40,288 nucleotides of DNA from Elusimicrobiota bacterium (GTDB taxonomy: Bacteria; Elusimicrobiota; Elusimicrobia; UBA1565; UBA9628): positions 1 to 40,288 of the forward strand of contig JACRDS010000050.1 of assembly GCA_016212825.1 (NCBI GenBank), in the 5' to 3' direction. A program made the position numbers and the translations under genes. Numbering within the stretch: the first letter of the stretch is position 1; each line of letters opens with the position of its first letter. Positions 26,746 to 39,035 of this stretch are shown here, one piece after another. The notes beneath the pieces were generated by a model, which had not been told where the DNA came from, ran no database searches, and was given only the letters and a program-made list of their open reading frames with translations.

Positions 26746-28967
26746 TTCTGCTGCTTCTTGTTCCAGCGCGGGTTCTTGGGCTTCTTGAAATGGCCCACCG
26801 GGAGCTTGGCCGGCTCCGGAGCGAGATGCTTCTGGAACGGGTCCATCAGCTTCAGGTTAGGGAAGTAGTGCGACAGGATGACCGGCCACTTGCGGCCCAT
26901 GCGCGCCTGGCCCAGCAGGCCCGCGCGGCACAGGCCCACCCCGTGCCCCGTGCCCGCGCCCCAGAGGATGAAGCTCTCCGCCTTGGAGCCCGCCATCAGC
27001 GGCTGGACCGTGAACAGGGTCGAGCGCAGGGAGCCCGGCGAGAGCACGGAGGCGATGGCCTTGAAGCCGTCGAGCCTCACCGAGCCCCGCGAGCCCACCA
27101 CCTCCAGGGACTTCACCCGGCTCGTGCTCGTCCGGCTCAGGACCCGCAGGTGCCGGACGGGTCCGATGTCCTTGACGCGGCGGGCGCGCGCCGTGACCGC
27201 CGCGGCCGGGATGAAGCGGACCCAGCGCGACTCGGCCGGCGGGGTGATGCCGCTGGCCTCGCAGTAGCGGTCCTGCCCCGGGTACTCGTGCATCCAGAGC
27301 TCGAGTTCCAGGGGCGAGTGCCCGATCCCCACCGGGCGTTCGCCGTCCGAGACGGAGAGCAGGTGCGCCGTCCCCGGCTCCTCGGAGTCCCGGCCGTTCT
27401 CGGTCACGCCGCCGCAGTTGTCGTGCTGCAGGACCAGCACCGCCTCGCCGTCCTGGGTCAGGGTGATGCCGGCCGTGGCGCGGACCGCAGCCCCGGCTTC
27501 CTGCATCTCCTCGCTGAGGCCCAGATACTTCTGGCAGGCCTCCGCATCGCAGATGTCCGTGCGCTCCAGGTTCTCGGCGCGGTGGGCCTTGAACCACAGG
27601 GCGCGCGTGCGCGAGACCACGGCCTGGGCCTTGTAGGCCTCGCTGTCGCTGCCGTGGGGCAGGGCCACGGAGACCGCGCCGTAGAGGTACTCCTCCAGGC
27701 CCACCTCGTTGACCAGCTTGAATCCGTACGGGTTGGGGATGACCTCGATGCCCCCGCGCACCTCCCGGTCCCCTATGTCGAGGCCCACGGGGTCGGTGAG
27801 GCGCACGTTCTTGACCAGGACCGAGGGCTGGGGCGCCGAGGGGATGATGCGGAAGGACTGCTTCGTCGTGTAGACGATGTTGCGCGCGTTGTCGCGCAGC
27901 TCCACGAGGTTGTTCTCCGGGCGGTAGGCCACCTCCCATTGATGCATGGCGCGGCCGTCGTCCTTGACCACGTCCCCGGACTGCGCCACGATCTTGAAGT
28001 CCGAGTTGGTCACGAAATAGGCCCGCAGGGCCGTGGCCGGACGCCCGTCCGGAGCCGTGAAGAGCCCGACGCGCAGGGTCGGACCGGCGGGCCCGGCCGC
28101 GTCCTCTCCCGCCTGGGGCGGCAGCAGCGGGCGTCCCAGCCGGCGGATCGGGAGGGCCGCTTCGGGGTCGCCGGTGATGAACTGCCGCAGGCGCTTGACC
28201 TGCTTTGGGAACTCGGCGTCCGCCGGGTCCATGGCCTCCAGGCCCTGGTACGAGTACCAGGCCGCCCGGTTCTCCCCCACCTTGGACTGGAGCTCGGCGA
28301 GGTCCTTGAGGCATTCCAGGTTGCGGGGGTCCAGGCTCAGGCACTGGCGCAGATAGGCCATGGCCGGGTAGCGGTCGCCGCTGCCGCCAGTGGTCCGGGC
28401 GGCCTCGGAGTTGGCCGCGGCCATGATGTAGGGGCTCTTAAGCGGGGCGTTCTGGTCGAACGGATTCTGCTCGAGCAGGGTGCGCAGAGGGGCCAGAGCC
28501 TTCTTGGGCTCCGCGGCCAGGCGCAGGGACACCGCCAAGCCCAGCTGCGACTCCGCGGAGTCCGCGGTGGTGGCGGAGCGGTCTAAAGCCTTGAGGAAGG
28601 AGGAGCGGGCCTCGGAGAGCCGGTCCAGGGCCGCGTAGGACCAGCCCCGCTGGTTCCAGACGAAGCCGCGGGCGTCGTCCTTGACCGAGGTCTTGACCCA
28701 GGCGGCCACGGCCTCGTCGTGCAGCCCCCGGTCGCGCGCCATGAGCGCCAGGTTCGCGTCGGGGTCCGGGGACGCCGTTCCCAGGGTGGAGAGATACCGG
28801 TAGGAGGCCGCGACGCTCTCCAGGTCCCCGGCGAGGAAGGCGTTCCAGGCCGATTCCGCGGCGGCCGCCGCGCCGGCGGCATCGGTTCCCGGCGCCGCCG
28901 CGCCCGCGTAAGCGAGCCCGGCGCCCAGGCACAGCGCGGCTGCGAGGAGGCCTCGCACGGGTCTCAT
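26742..28967 (-). CDS. SpoIID/LytB-domain protein with N-terminal TPR-like region
   Basis: Signal peptide; TPR-like repeats; NEVGLEEYLYGAVSVALPHGSDSEAYKAQAVVSRTRALWFK...LVLQHDNCGGVTEN...FILWGAGTGHGVGLCRAGLLGQARMG. Confidence 0.85.
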   Translation of the reverse strand: MRPVRGLLAAALCLGAGLAYAGAAAPGTDAAGAAAAAESAWNAFLAGDLESVAASYRYLSTLGTASPDPDANLALMARDRGLHDEAVAAWVKTSVKDDARGFVWNQRGWSYAALDRLSEARSSFLKALDRSATTADSAESQLGLAVSLRLAAEPKKALAPLRTLLEQNPFDQNAPLKSPYIMAAANSEAARTTGGSGDRYPAMAYLRQCLSLDPRNLECLKDLAELQSKVGENRAAWYSYQGLEAMDPADAEFPKQVKRLRQFITGDPEAALPIRRLGRPLLPPQAGEDAAGPAGPTLRVGLFTAPDGRPATALRAYFVTNSDFKIVAQSGDVVKDDGRAMHQWEVAYRPENNLVELRDNARNIVYTTKQSFRIIPSAPQPSVLVKNVRLTDPVGLDIGDREVRGGIEVIPNPYGFKLVNEVGLEEYLYGAVSVALPHGSDSEAYKAQAVVSRTRALWFKAHRAENLERTDICDAEACQKYLGLSEEMQEAGAAVRATAGITLTQDGEAVLVLQHDNCGGVTENGRDSEEPGTAHLLSVSDGERPVGIGHSPLELELWMHEYPGQDRYCEASGITPPAESRWVRFIPAAAVTARARRVKDIGPVRHLRVLSRTSTSRVKSLEVVGSRGSVRLDGFKAIASVLSPGSLRSTLFTVQPLMAGSKAESFILWGAGTGHGVGLCRAGLLGQARMGRKWPVILSHYFPNLKLMDPFQKHLAPEPAKLPVGHFKKPKNPRWNKKQQK

Positions 28968-29437
28968 CGGCGCCTCTTCCCCTTCCCGCCCGTGATCAGG
29001 GGGCGGACGTCGGACGGGATATCCTCCTCGTCGTCCGCCGTGGACACGGCCATGTACTGGACTTTCTTGTGCGGGATCGCGAGCGCGACTTCCGCCAGCA
29101 GGGCCACCCCCTTGCGGCGGGAGCGCGGCTCGTCGAGCTGCAGGGCGGACTCGGCCTTGCGGCGCAGGGCCGAGACGTCGAACCCTTCGGCTTCGGCCCG
29201 GGACAGCAGCTCCTGGACCCGCCGATAGCGGCGGGCCAGGTCCGCGGACCCGCGCTGCTCCTGGAGCCTCATGATCTCGTCGCCCGAGGCGGGGGCGCGG
29301 CCCTGCGGGGGATAGCGCCACTCTCGGACCCAGCGCCGGGGATGCTCCTGGAAGCGGGCCGCGAGGGAGACCGCCCCGGCCGCCAGGACGGCCAGGACCA
29401 GGTTGCGCCAGGTGCACACCTTGAAGAGCAGTTCCAT
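28964..29437 (-). CDS. Hypothetical protein with N-terminal TM segment
   Basis: MELLFKVCTWRNLVLAVLAAGAVSLAARFQEHPRRW...; overlaps the SpoIID gene start by 4 nt. Confidence 0.6.
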   Translation of the reverse strand: MELLFKVCTWRNLVLAVLAAGAVSLAARFQEHPRRWVREWRYPPQGRAPASGDEIMRLQEQRGSADLARRYRRVQELLSRAEAEGFDVSALRRKAESALQLDEPRSRRKGVALLAEVALAIPHKKVQYMAVSTADDEEDIPSDVRPLITGGKGKRRR

Positions 29438-29473
29438 GCGGGGACCACCGTTGAGATTCTACGCTTCCGCGCC

Positions 29474-30127
29474 TTACGGCGCGGCTTCGGGAGGCTTCTC
29501 CTCGCCGGGCGCGCCGGGGAGCGGCGGCCGCTCCGGCATCAGCAGATTCTCTTCCTCCCCGGGCGCCGGCGGGGGCGGTTCCGGGAGCTCGACGCCCTCG
29601 GTCCCGGGCGGCAGGGGCGTCCGGTCCATCGGGTTGATCTTGAGCAGGATGTTGTGGCAGCGCAGAGGCACCGCCACCGTCTCCTTGGCCCAGGCTTCTA
29701 TCTCCTGGGCCAGGAACCAGGCGTCTATCTTCCACTCCGCGACCTTGAGGTGGTTGTGCGCGATCTGGATGGGCGCCAGCAGGGTCAGGACCACCTGTTG
29801 GAACTGGCTGGCGCTGCGCGTGAGCTTCACGGCGAGGTCGGTGAGTTCCGGCTGAGGCCTGGTGTAGCGCTCGATCTTCGCCAGCCAGAGCGGGAGGTAG
29901 GCGAAGTCCTGGATGATGCGCTTGACGTCGCGGCGCAGGAGTTTGAGGTCGTCCGGGAATATGCGGTCCGGCGGCACGGCCCGGGTGCTGGTCCGGTTCT
30001 TGAACCAGGTCTCCAGCCGGTGGGCCCGGTACTGGATGTCCTCGAACCGGCCGTGGGTGGCCTTGATCTTGTTGGTGAACTCGTCCACGGTCTGCACGAT
30101 CTGCTTGAACAGTCTGCTCTGGTCCAT
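29474..30127 (-). CDS. Hypothetical helical protein with Pro/Glu-rich tail
   Basis: MDQSRLFKQIVQTVDEFTNKIKATHGRFEDIQYRAHRLETWFKNRT...ELPEPPPPAPGEEENLLMPERPPLPG. Confidence 0.6.
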   Translation of the reverse strand: MDQSRLFKQIVQTVDEFTNKIKATHGRFEDIQYRAHRLETWFKNRTSTRAVPPDRIFPDDLKLLRRDVKRIIQDFAYLPLWLAKIERYTRPQPELTDLAVKLTRSASQFQQVVLTLLAPIQIAHNHLKVAEWKIDAWFLAQEIEAWAKETVAVPLRCHNILLKINPMDRTPLPPGTEGVELPEPPPPAPGEEENLLMPERPPLPGAPGEEKPPEAAP

Positions 30128-30180
30128 GACAGCACCATACCAAATTCCGGCGGCGTATGGTGAATCCCGGCCGGGCCGGG

Positions 30181-32127
30181 CTACTCGAGGAGGTCGTCGA
30201 GCAGCTTGGCGTCGTCCGGCGACTTGGCCGGCTTCTTGTCCTCGCCCGCCTGCCGGCGCGGGGTCTTGCGCGCCGGCTTCTGGGCCGGCTCCGCCGCGCC
30301 GGGCTCGGCCGGAGGCTGTCCCGCCGGCGGGGCGGTCAGCCCCGCCCCCGCGTCGTCTTCGCCCAGCAGCTGGTCCAGGCTCTCGCCGGCGGGCTTGGCG
30401 GCGGTCGGCGCCTGGGACGGAGCGGGCTCCTTGGGCTTGACTTTGACCTTCTTGCCCTTGGCCGCGGGAGGCTCCCCGAAGAGGATGAGCTTGGCCGCGG
30501 GGTCGTTGTTGTAGGGCGCCACGGTCTTCTGGTTCAGGTCGACCTGGAACATGTGGACGGACTGCTTGCCGGTCTCGGACTTTCCCCCGTAATAGTTCAC
30601 CTGGAAGGTCCCTTCGGCCAGCTTCTCCGACATCCAGGAGAGGTCGGGGTTCGCTCCCGGGGCGGCGGAAGCCTCGAGGCGCTGGCCCAGCAGGGTCGTC
30701 TTGTCGCTGCTCGGCCAGTTCTTCACGAATTCGATGGCTTGGCGCTTCTGCTCCTCGGCCAGGGCCTCGGGCGACGACGCCTGAGGCGTGATGTCGGCCG
30801 CGGGCGGCGGCAGCGGAGTGCTGGCGGCCGGGTTGGCGGGGCGCGACGCCGGCCTGAGCCCCGGTATCATCCCGGCCTGGAAGGCGAGCGCGCCTCCGGC
30901 CACGAGCCCGAAGGCGACCAGGGCCAGGACCAGCCCCTTCTTCTTAGCGGGCGGCTTGGCTGGGCCAGTCGCGATGTCGGTGATGCCCGGCTTGGCGCCC
31001 GATGGGGCCGGCGCGGCGGGAAGTCCCGGCAGCATGGCCGGGGCGGGCAGAGGGGCGCTCATGGCGGAAGGCCCGAACGGCGAGCCTTCGGGGGATGCGC
31101 TCGCCGGGGCGCCGCCGAACGGCGGGGAGAAGGAGGGCGCGGCCGCCTGGCCGGGGAAGAGCGGGGCCGGCGCCGGAGCGGGCGCGCCCAGGGGGGGCAG
31201 CGGGGCCGGGACTCCTGCCAGCAGGGGCGGCGGCTCGAGCCGCATCGGCGCCAGCGAGGATTCGAGCTTGGCCGGCTCGGGAGCCGCTCCGAACAGCGGG
31301 GCGGGCGGGGCGGCGGCCGGCTCGAGCGGGGCCACGGGAGGGGGCGCTCCCCCCAGGAGCGGCTCCTGCTTGAGAGGTTCCGGCCTGAGAGGCTCTGGCC
31401 GGAGAGGTTCGGGGCGCGAAGGCAGGCCCGGCGCCGCGGCGGGTTCGGCCTTGAGGCGCTGGATCTCGGCCATGAGCTCCGAGATCCGCTGGCTCTGCTT
31501 CTCCAGGGCGGCCTCGATGTCCTTGACCGATCCGCTGACGCCGGAGATGGAGGTCTTGACGTCCTGCACGGTCGACTCCACGCCGTGCACGGCGCTCTCC
31601 ACTCCCTTGACCTCGGATTCCACGGATCTCTCCGCGGCGACCGCGCTGTCGATGGTCGCGCGCAGTTGGCCCACGGCGCCCAGGCGCCCTTCGAACTCCT
31701 GGATCTTGGAGTTGAGGTCGGCCTCGATGCTCTTGCGCAAGTCGATCTCGCGGTGCAGGCTGAGCAGCTCCGTCTCCTTGCTCTGCATCCCCTCCTGGAA
31801 CTGGGCGATGGAGCTCTCCAGCAGGGCGACCTTCTCCTGCAGGCTGCCCAGGGCGGCGAGGTCCTTGAGCGTGGGCTCGGGCGGCAGGCCCGCGTAGATG
31901 GCGCTGGCGGGCGAACTGCTCCTGCCCGCGGTCGCGAGCTGGGTGGCCTTGACCAGGGAGATGGAGAGGGCGGGGACCATGCCGGCGCGCTGCCAGTCGC
32001 CCATGCGCGTGCCCTTGCGCCCCTCGGGGCAGACCAGGGCCTCGGCCGAGTAGCCCGGCAGCTGGCAGAGATCGTCGGGGTCGTAGGGGCCGCAGACCTC
32101 GTTGTTCTGGAATATCCAATATTTCAT
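30181..32127 (-). CDS. GYF_2/DUF4339-like N-terminal domain, coiled coil, Pro/Ala-rich linker and single TM protein
   Basis: MKYWIFQNNEVCGPYDPDDLCQLPGYSAEALVCPEGRKGTRMGDWQRAGMVPAL; coiled coil; PEPLRPEPLRPEPLKQEPL; TM GLVLALVAFGLVAGGALAFQAG. Confidence 0.75.
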   Translation of the reverse strand: MKYWIFQNNEVCGPYDPDDLCQLPGYSAEALVCPEGRKGTRMGDWQRAGMVPALSISLVKATQLATAGRSSSPASAIYAGLPPEPTLKDLAALGSLQEKVALLESSIAQFQEGMQSKETELLSLHREIDLRKSIEADLNSKIQEFEGRLGAVGQLRATIDSAVAAERSVESEVKGVESAVHGVESTVQDVKTSISGVSGSVKDIEAALEKQSQRISELMAEIQRLKAEPAAAPGLPSRPEPLRPEPLRPEPLKQEPLLGGAPPPVAPLEPAAAPPAPLFGAAPEPAKLESSLAPMRLEPPPLLAGVPAPLPPLGAPAPAPAPLFPGQAAAPSFSPPFGGAPASASPEGSPFGPSAMSAPLPAPAMLPGLPAAPAPSGAKPGITDIATGPAKPPAKKKGLVLALVAFGLVAGGALAFQAGMIPGLRPASRPANPAASTPLPPPAADITPQASSPEALAEEQKRQAIEFVKNWPSSDKTTLLGQRLEASAAPGANPDLSWMSEKLAEGTFQVNYYGGKSETGKQSVHMFQVDLNQKTVAPYNNDPAAKLILFGEPPAAKGKKVKVKPKEPAPSQAPTAAKPAGESLDQLLGEDDAGAGLTAPPAGQPPAEPGAAEPAQKPARKTPRRQAGEDKKPAKSPDDAKLLDDLLE

Positions 32128-32171
32128 AGCTGGTCTCGTTGCGCTGGCGCGGTTATCCTCGGCGTCGGTAA

Positions 32172-32199
32172 AGTATATCAGCGCTCCCGGAAAAATCAA
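32172..32199 (-). promoter_or_regulatory. Sigma70-like promoter for the GYF-domain gene
   Basis: Minus strand TTGATT-16 bp-TATACT with TGA immediately before -10. Confidence 0.5.
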
Positions 32200-32225
32200 T
32201 GACAAAGTTGTTAAATCCCGGGAAG

Positions 32226-32255
32226 TTGCATTCCGCGAGCCCGCGTTGCTATAAT
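32226..32255 (+). promoter_or_regulatory. Sigma70-like promoter of tRNA-Lys
   Basis: TTGCAT-18 bp-TATAAT, 9 nt before the tRNA. Confidence 0.65.
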
Positions 32256-32264
32256 TCCTCGGTC

Positions 32265-32336
32265 GGGCTATTAGCTCAATGGTAGAGCAGGTCCCTCTTA
32301 AGGACAAGGTTATAGGTTCGAGTCCTATATAGCCCA
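32265..32336 (+). tRNA. tRNA-Lys(CTT)
   Basis: GGGCTATTAGCTCAATGGTAGAGCAGGTCCCTCTTAAGGACAAGGTTATAGGTTCGAGTCCTATATAGCCCA; loop CTCTTAA. Confidence 0.92.
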
Positions 32337-32347
32337 GATTTGATACG

Positions 32348-32418
32348 GTGTCAGGCTTTCACAAAGTTCATCCCAGACTCCGCTTCCAGTTCGTGAACTT
32401 CGTGAAAGCCTGACACCA
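32348..32418. repeat. Intergenic palindrome with GGTGTCAGGC core
   Basis: GGTGTCAGGCTTTCACAAAGTTCA ... GTTCGTGAACTTCGTGAAAGCCTGACACC; inverted arms of about 24 bp with one mismatch, between tRNA-Lys and tRNA-Leu. Confidence 0.8.
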
Positions 32419-32422
32419 TTTG

Positions 32423-32504
32423 GGGCGGGTGGCGGAACCGGCAGACGCGCACGGCTTAGGACCGTGTGCCGAAAGGCATGGGGGTTCAAGTCCCCCCCCG
32501 CCCA
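32423..32504 (+). tRNA. tRNA-Leu(TAG)
   Basis: GGGCGGGTGGCGGAACCGGCAGACGCGCACGGCTTAGGACCGTGTGCCGAAAGGCATGGGGGTTCAAGTCCCCCCCCGCCCA; long variable arm. Confidence 0.93.
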
Positions 32505-32521
32505 CCCCCTCAGGAGGATCG

Positions 32522-33793
32522 ATGGGACTCTTCACGGCATCGGACAAGGTCCGCTTCAAGCTGGTCAAGGAGGAGGCCTGCACCGCGGTCTTCTCGGTGG
32601 AGGTGCCCGCCGCCCAGGTGGAGGCGGAGAGCCACAACACCTTGCTGCGCTTCCAGCAGCGCGCCAAGCTGCCCGGCTTCCGGCCGGGCAAGGCTCCGCT
32701 GGACATGGTGCGCCAGCATTTCAGCGGCCATCTCGAGGAGGAGGTCGTCGACCATTTCGCGCGCAAGCACGTCCCCGAGGCCCTGCGCGAGCTCAAGCTC
32801 AGCCCCGTGGCCCCGCCGGTCATCACCGAGGTCTCGCGCGACGCGGGCAAGCCCATGCAGTTCCAGGTGCGCGTGGAGGTCCCGCCGCGCGTGGCGCCCA
32901 AGGACTACTCCGGCATCAAGCTCCAGAAGGCCGAGTACCCCGCCACCGACGAAGCCGTGGCGGCCCGGCTCGAGGAGCTGCGCGAGGCCCACGCCCGGCT
33001 CGAGGCCGCCTCCGATGCGGCCGTGGGCAAGACGCACTACGTCGTGGTCGACTACACCGCCTCCCGAGGCGGCAAGCCCCTGGCCGACGCCAAGGGGACG
33101 GGCGAGCTGGTGGACATGTCCTCCGAGCAGACCGTGGCCGGGCTGACCGACGGCCTGCTGGGCCTCAAGCGCGGCGAGGCCAAGGACATCACCGTCAAGC
33201 TCGGCGGGCAGGACACGCAGCTCAGCGTGACGGTCAAGGAGATCAAGACCAAGATCCTGCCCGCCCTGGACGCGGACTTCGCCAAGGACATGGGCCTCGA
33301 GACCCTCGACGAGCTCAAGGCCAAGCTGCGCGAGGTCATCGCCGAGGAGGGCAAGGCCCGCACCGAGCGCGAGCTCGCCGAGCAGCTCGAGGCCGGACTG
33401 CTGAAGTCCAACCGCATCCCGGTGCCGCCCTCTTTGGTCGAGGCCCAGCTCGAGCATATGATCGAGCGCCTGCAGCGCCAGCTCCTGGGCGGCCGCGGCG
33501 AGTTCTCCGCCAAGCAGGTCGAGGACCTCAAGGTCAAGCTCAAGCCGCAGGCCGAGGACCGCGTCCGCGTCTCCTTCCTCCTTCCGGCCATCGCGGCGCG
33601 CGAGAAGCTGGAGGTGCCGGAGTCCGAGCTGCAGGCCGAGCTGGAGAAGAGCCTGGCCGCCGTGGAGGCCGACGAGAAGAAGGCCGGCGTGCGCCAGGCC
33701 TTCACGGAGAGGCGCGACGAGATCCTGGGCATGCTGCGCGACCGCAAGACCCTGGACTTCCTGCGCGCCAAGGCCTCCGTCACCGCGCCATGA
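32522..33793 (+). CDS. tig: Trigger factor
   Basis: [24 protein letters not shown]...[18 protein letters not shown]...; AGGAGG SD; upstream of clpP. Confidence 0.93.
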   Translation: MGLFTASDKVRFKLVKEEACTAVFSVEVPAAQVEAESHNTLLRFQQRAKLPGFRPGKAPLDMVRQHFSGHLEEEVVDHFARKHVPEALRELKLSPVAPPVITEVSRDAGKPMQFQVRVEVPPRVAPKDYSGIKLQKAEYPATDEAVAARLEELREAHARLEAASDAAVGKTHYVVVDYTASRGGKPLADAKGTGELVDMSSEQTVAGLTDGLLGLKRGEAKDITVKLGGQDTQLSVTVKEIKTKILPALDADFAKDMGLETLDELKAKLREVIAEEGKARTERELAEQLEAGLLKSNRIPVPPSLVEAQLEHMIERLQRQLLGGRGEFSAKQVEDLKVKLKPQAEDRVRVSFLLPAIAAREKLEVPESELQAELEKSLAAVEADEKKAGVRQAFTERRDEILGMLRDRKTLDFLRAKASVTAP

Positions 33794-34388
33794 TCATCCC
33801 GACCATACTCGAGCGCTGGAACCAGGGCGCGGCCGTCGGCTACGACATCTTCTCGCGCCTGCTCAAGGACCGCATCGTGTTCGCGGGCGGCTTCGAGGGG
33901 GCGGTCACCACGGACTCCGCCAACATGATCATCTCCCAGCTCCTCTACCTCAACGGCGAGGACCCGGAGAAGGAGATCAGCCTCTACATCAACTCGCCGG
34001 GCGGCATGGTCTCCGCCGGCTTGGCCGTCTACGACACCATGCAGTACATCAAGGCCCCCCTCGTCACCATGTGCATGGGCATGGCCATGTCCTTCGGCGC
34101 CGTGCTCCTGGCCGCCGGGACCAAGGGCAAGCGCTTCATGCTGCCCCGGGCCCGGGTCATGATCCACCAGCCCCTCGTCCGCGGCGGGCTCTCCGGCCAG
34201 GCCGCGGACATCGTCATCGAGGCCGAGGAGATGGTCAAGACCAAGGCCAAGCTCGTCGACATCCTGCACAAGCACACCGGCCAGGCCAAGGACAAGCTGA
34301 CCGCGGACATGGAGCGCAACTACTACATGTCGGCCGAGGAAGCCCAGGCCTACGGCATCATCGACCATGTCCTGCCCGCGCGCAAGCC

Positions 34389-34392
<4 letters not shown>
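33790..34392 (+). CDS. clpP: ATP-dependent Clp protease proteolytic subunit
   Basis: [34 protein letters not shown]...[65 protein letters not shown]. Confidence 0.95.
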
Positions 34393-36794
<2,402 letters not shown>

Positions 36795-36799
36795 GCGCC

Positions 36800-37534
36800 A
36801 TGCCCGCGTCTCTGGAGTTCCGCAAGGTCACCAAGACCTACATCAGCTCGCACCTGGGGCGCACCCGGAGCAGCCGCGGCATCGTGGACCTGGAGTGGGA
36901 GGTCCCGGAAGGCGAGTCCTTCGGCCTGCTCGGCCTCAACGGCAGCGGCAAGACCACCACCTTCAAGCTGGCCCTGGGGCTGCTGCGCCCGACCTCCGGG
37001 GAGGTGCGCATACTCGGCCGCGCCCCGGCCGACGCCGTGGCCATGGCCGAGGTGGGCTTCCTGCCCGAGCTCCCCTACTTCTACCCTTTCCTGACCCCGC
37101 GCGAGTCCCTGCGCTTCTACGGCCGGCTCTCCGGACTGCCCGAGCGCGAGTTGCCTGAGCGCATCGCCAGGACCCTCTCGGCGGTGGGGCTCTCGGAGCA
37201 CGGGGACCGGCGCCTGGGCGAGTTCTCCAAGGGCATGGTCCAGCGCGTGGGCCTGGCCCAGGCGGTCCTGCACGACCCGCGGCTCATCGTCCTCGACGAG
37301 CCGGTCTCGGGCCTCGACCCCCTGGCCATCCGCGAGTTCCGGGAGCTGCTCGGGGTCCTGCGGGGCCGGGGCAAGACTTTGGTGGTCTCCTCCCACAGCA
37401 TCTCGGAGCTGGAGAAGCTCTGCGACCGCGTGGGCATACTCAAGGACGGCCGCCTGGCGCGAGTCATCGCGCAGAAGGAATGGGAGGCCGCGCCCGAGGG
37501 GCTCGAGGGGCTCTTCGTGGAATCGGTGCGGTGA
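36800..37534 (+). CDS. ABC transporter ATP-binding protein
   Basis: [32 protein letters not shown]...[36 protein letters not shown]. Confidence 0.95.
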   Translation: MPASLEFRKVTKTYISSHLGRTRSSRGIVDLEWEVPEGESFGLLGLNGSGKTTTFKLALGLLRPTSGEVRILGRAPADAVAMAEVGFLPELPYFYPFLTPRESLRFYGRLSGLPERELPERIARTLSAVGLSEHGDRRLGEFSKGMVQRVGLAQAVLHDPRLIVLDEPVSGLDPLAIREFRELLGVLRGRGKTLVVSSHSISELEKLCDRVGILKDGRLARVIAQKEWEAAPEGLEGLFVESVR

Positions 37535-37538
37535 GCGG

Positions 37539-38303
37539 ATGAGGAACATCGCCATACTCGCCTGGACCGGCTGGCAGGAGAACCTGCGGCGGCGCTTCTA
37601 TCTGGTCTCTTTGGCCTTCGCCGGGGTCTTCCTTTACATGAGCCTCATCCTGGGGGTGCTGGCCGTGGAGCAGGAGACGCGCGTCCTCTTCGACTTCGGC
37701 CTGGGCTTCATCGAGCTCATGGGCCTGGCCGGCGCGCTCTACGGCGCCACCACCGTGGTCCTGCGCGAGATGGAGACCAAGACGGTCTATCTGGTCCTCT
37801 CCCGGCCCGTGGGCCGCGGCGAGTATCTCGTCGGGCGCTTCGTCGGCCTGATGCTCTCGGTGCTCTGCTCCATGGCCCTGATGGCCGCGTTCCACCTCGT
37901 CATCCTCAAGGCCAAAGGCTGGCAGGGCCCGGAGCCCTACCTGGCGTGCTTCTGCGGCGCCTTCCTGAAGGTCCTGGTGACCGCCTCCCTGGCCATGTTC
38001 CTCGCCATCTTCTCGTCCTCGGTCCTGACCGCCGGCGTCATCTCCGGCGTGATCTGGACTCTGGGGCACTTCCTGCCGGAGATCCGCTTCCTCATCACCC
38101 ACGGAGCCTCCCGGCCCCTGCTCGCTCCCCTGCACCTCCTCTCCTGGGTGGTCCCCGACCTGCAGCTGCTCAACCTGCGCGACCGCGCCGCGTCCCTCTC
38201 CGGCCCGGAGGCGGGCTGGGCCTGGCTGCTGTGCTACGCGGCCCTCTACTGCGCCGTCTGGCTGTCTTCGGCCTGGGTCCTGCTGCGCCGCAAGGAGTTC
38301 TGA
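37539..38303 (+). CDS. ABC-2 type permease
   Basis: Multiple TM helices; starts right after the ATPase; MRNIAILAWTGWQENLRRRFYLVSLAFAGVFLYMSLILGVLAVEQETRVLFDFG. Confidence 0.88.
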   Translation: MRNIAILAWTGWQENLRRRFYLVSLAFAGVFLYMSLILGVLAVEQETRVLFDFGLGFIELMGLAGALYGATTVVLREMETKTVYLVLSRPVGRGEYLVGRFVGLMLSVLCSMALMAAFHLVILKAKGWQGPEPYLACFCGAFLKVLVTASLAMFLAIFSSSVLTAGVISGVIWTLGHFLPEIRFLITHGASRPLLAPLHLLSWVVPDLQLLNLRDRAASLSGPEAGWAWLLCYAALYCAVWLSSAWVLLRRKEF

Positions 38304-38998
38304 TGGGCTGGGCCGGGGCGGCGCTGGTCCTGTGCCTCATCCTCAATGCGCTCGCCGCGCAGGTCCGTCCGACCCTGTTCCCCATGCGCCAGGGCCTCTC
38401 CGGGGAGGGCGCCCTGGAGACGGCGGCCCTGGTCTCTCTGGGCATGCGGCGCCTGGCCGCGGACGTGGGCCTGGTCCGGCTTCTGGTCTACTACGGCTCG
38501 TCCGAGGCGGAGCCGGACGGACACGGGCACGGGCACGAGCCTTTCGACCCGGAGCATCCGGAGGAGTCATGGGGCGGCGGCCGCTACGCGGAGCTGGGCC
38601 CGCGCGCCCTGCGCATCCTCGACGCGGATCCGGCCTTCAGCTACGCGGCGCTCTTCGCCGCCGGCGCGCTGGCCTTCAACCTCAACCGTCCGGACGATGC
38701 CCTGCGGGTGCTCGACTACGCGCTCAGCCGCGACCCCCGAAACCACGAGTACCAGGCCTACGTGGCCGCCATCGGCTTCCACAAGCATGGGGACGCCCAG
38801 GGCGTGATCAAGCGGCTCGAGCCGTTCCTCGGCAGCGCCGACTGCCCGGTCATGATCCGGCACATGGTGGCCTTCCTCTACGAGCGCACCGGCCAGCGGC
38901 GGCGCGCCGCCGAGCTCTACCGCGGGATCTTCGAGACCAGCAAGGACCCGGGCTACCGCGGCCTGGCCGCGGCGGCCCTGAAGCGGCTCGCGGACTGA
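38303..38998 (+). CDS. TPR-like protein with N-terminal hydrophobic segment
   Basis: MGWAGAALVLCLILNALAAQVRPTLFPMRQGLSGEGALETAALVSLGMRRLAADVGLVRLLVYYGSSEAEPDGHGHGHEP...; helical repeats; overlaps the permease stop. Confidence 0.75.
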   Translation: MGWAGAALVLCLILNALAAQVRPTLFPMRQGLSGEGALETAALVSLGMRRLAADVGLVRLLVYYGSSEAEPDGHGHGHEPFDPEHPEESWGGGRYAELGPRALRILDADPAFSYAALFAAGALAFNLNRPDDALRVLDYALSRDPRNHEYQAYVAAIGFHKHGDAQGVIKRLEPFLGSADCPVMIRHMVAFLYERTGQRRRAAELYRGIFETSKDPGYRGLAAAALKRLAD

Positions 38999-39035
38999 CC
39001 GGCGCGCGCGAAATCTGCTATCCTATCCAGCGTCC

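Noticed and set aside
26790-28586. 598-aa plus-strand ORF
   Set aside because: Antisense to the SpoIID-domain gene; biased composition only.
30133-30162. CACCATAC...GTATGGTG inverted repeat
   Set aside because: Only 8-bp arms, single copy seen; insufficient to claim a regulatory site.
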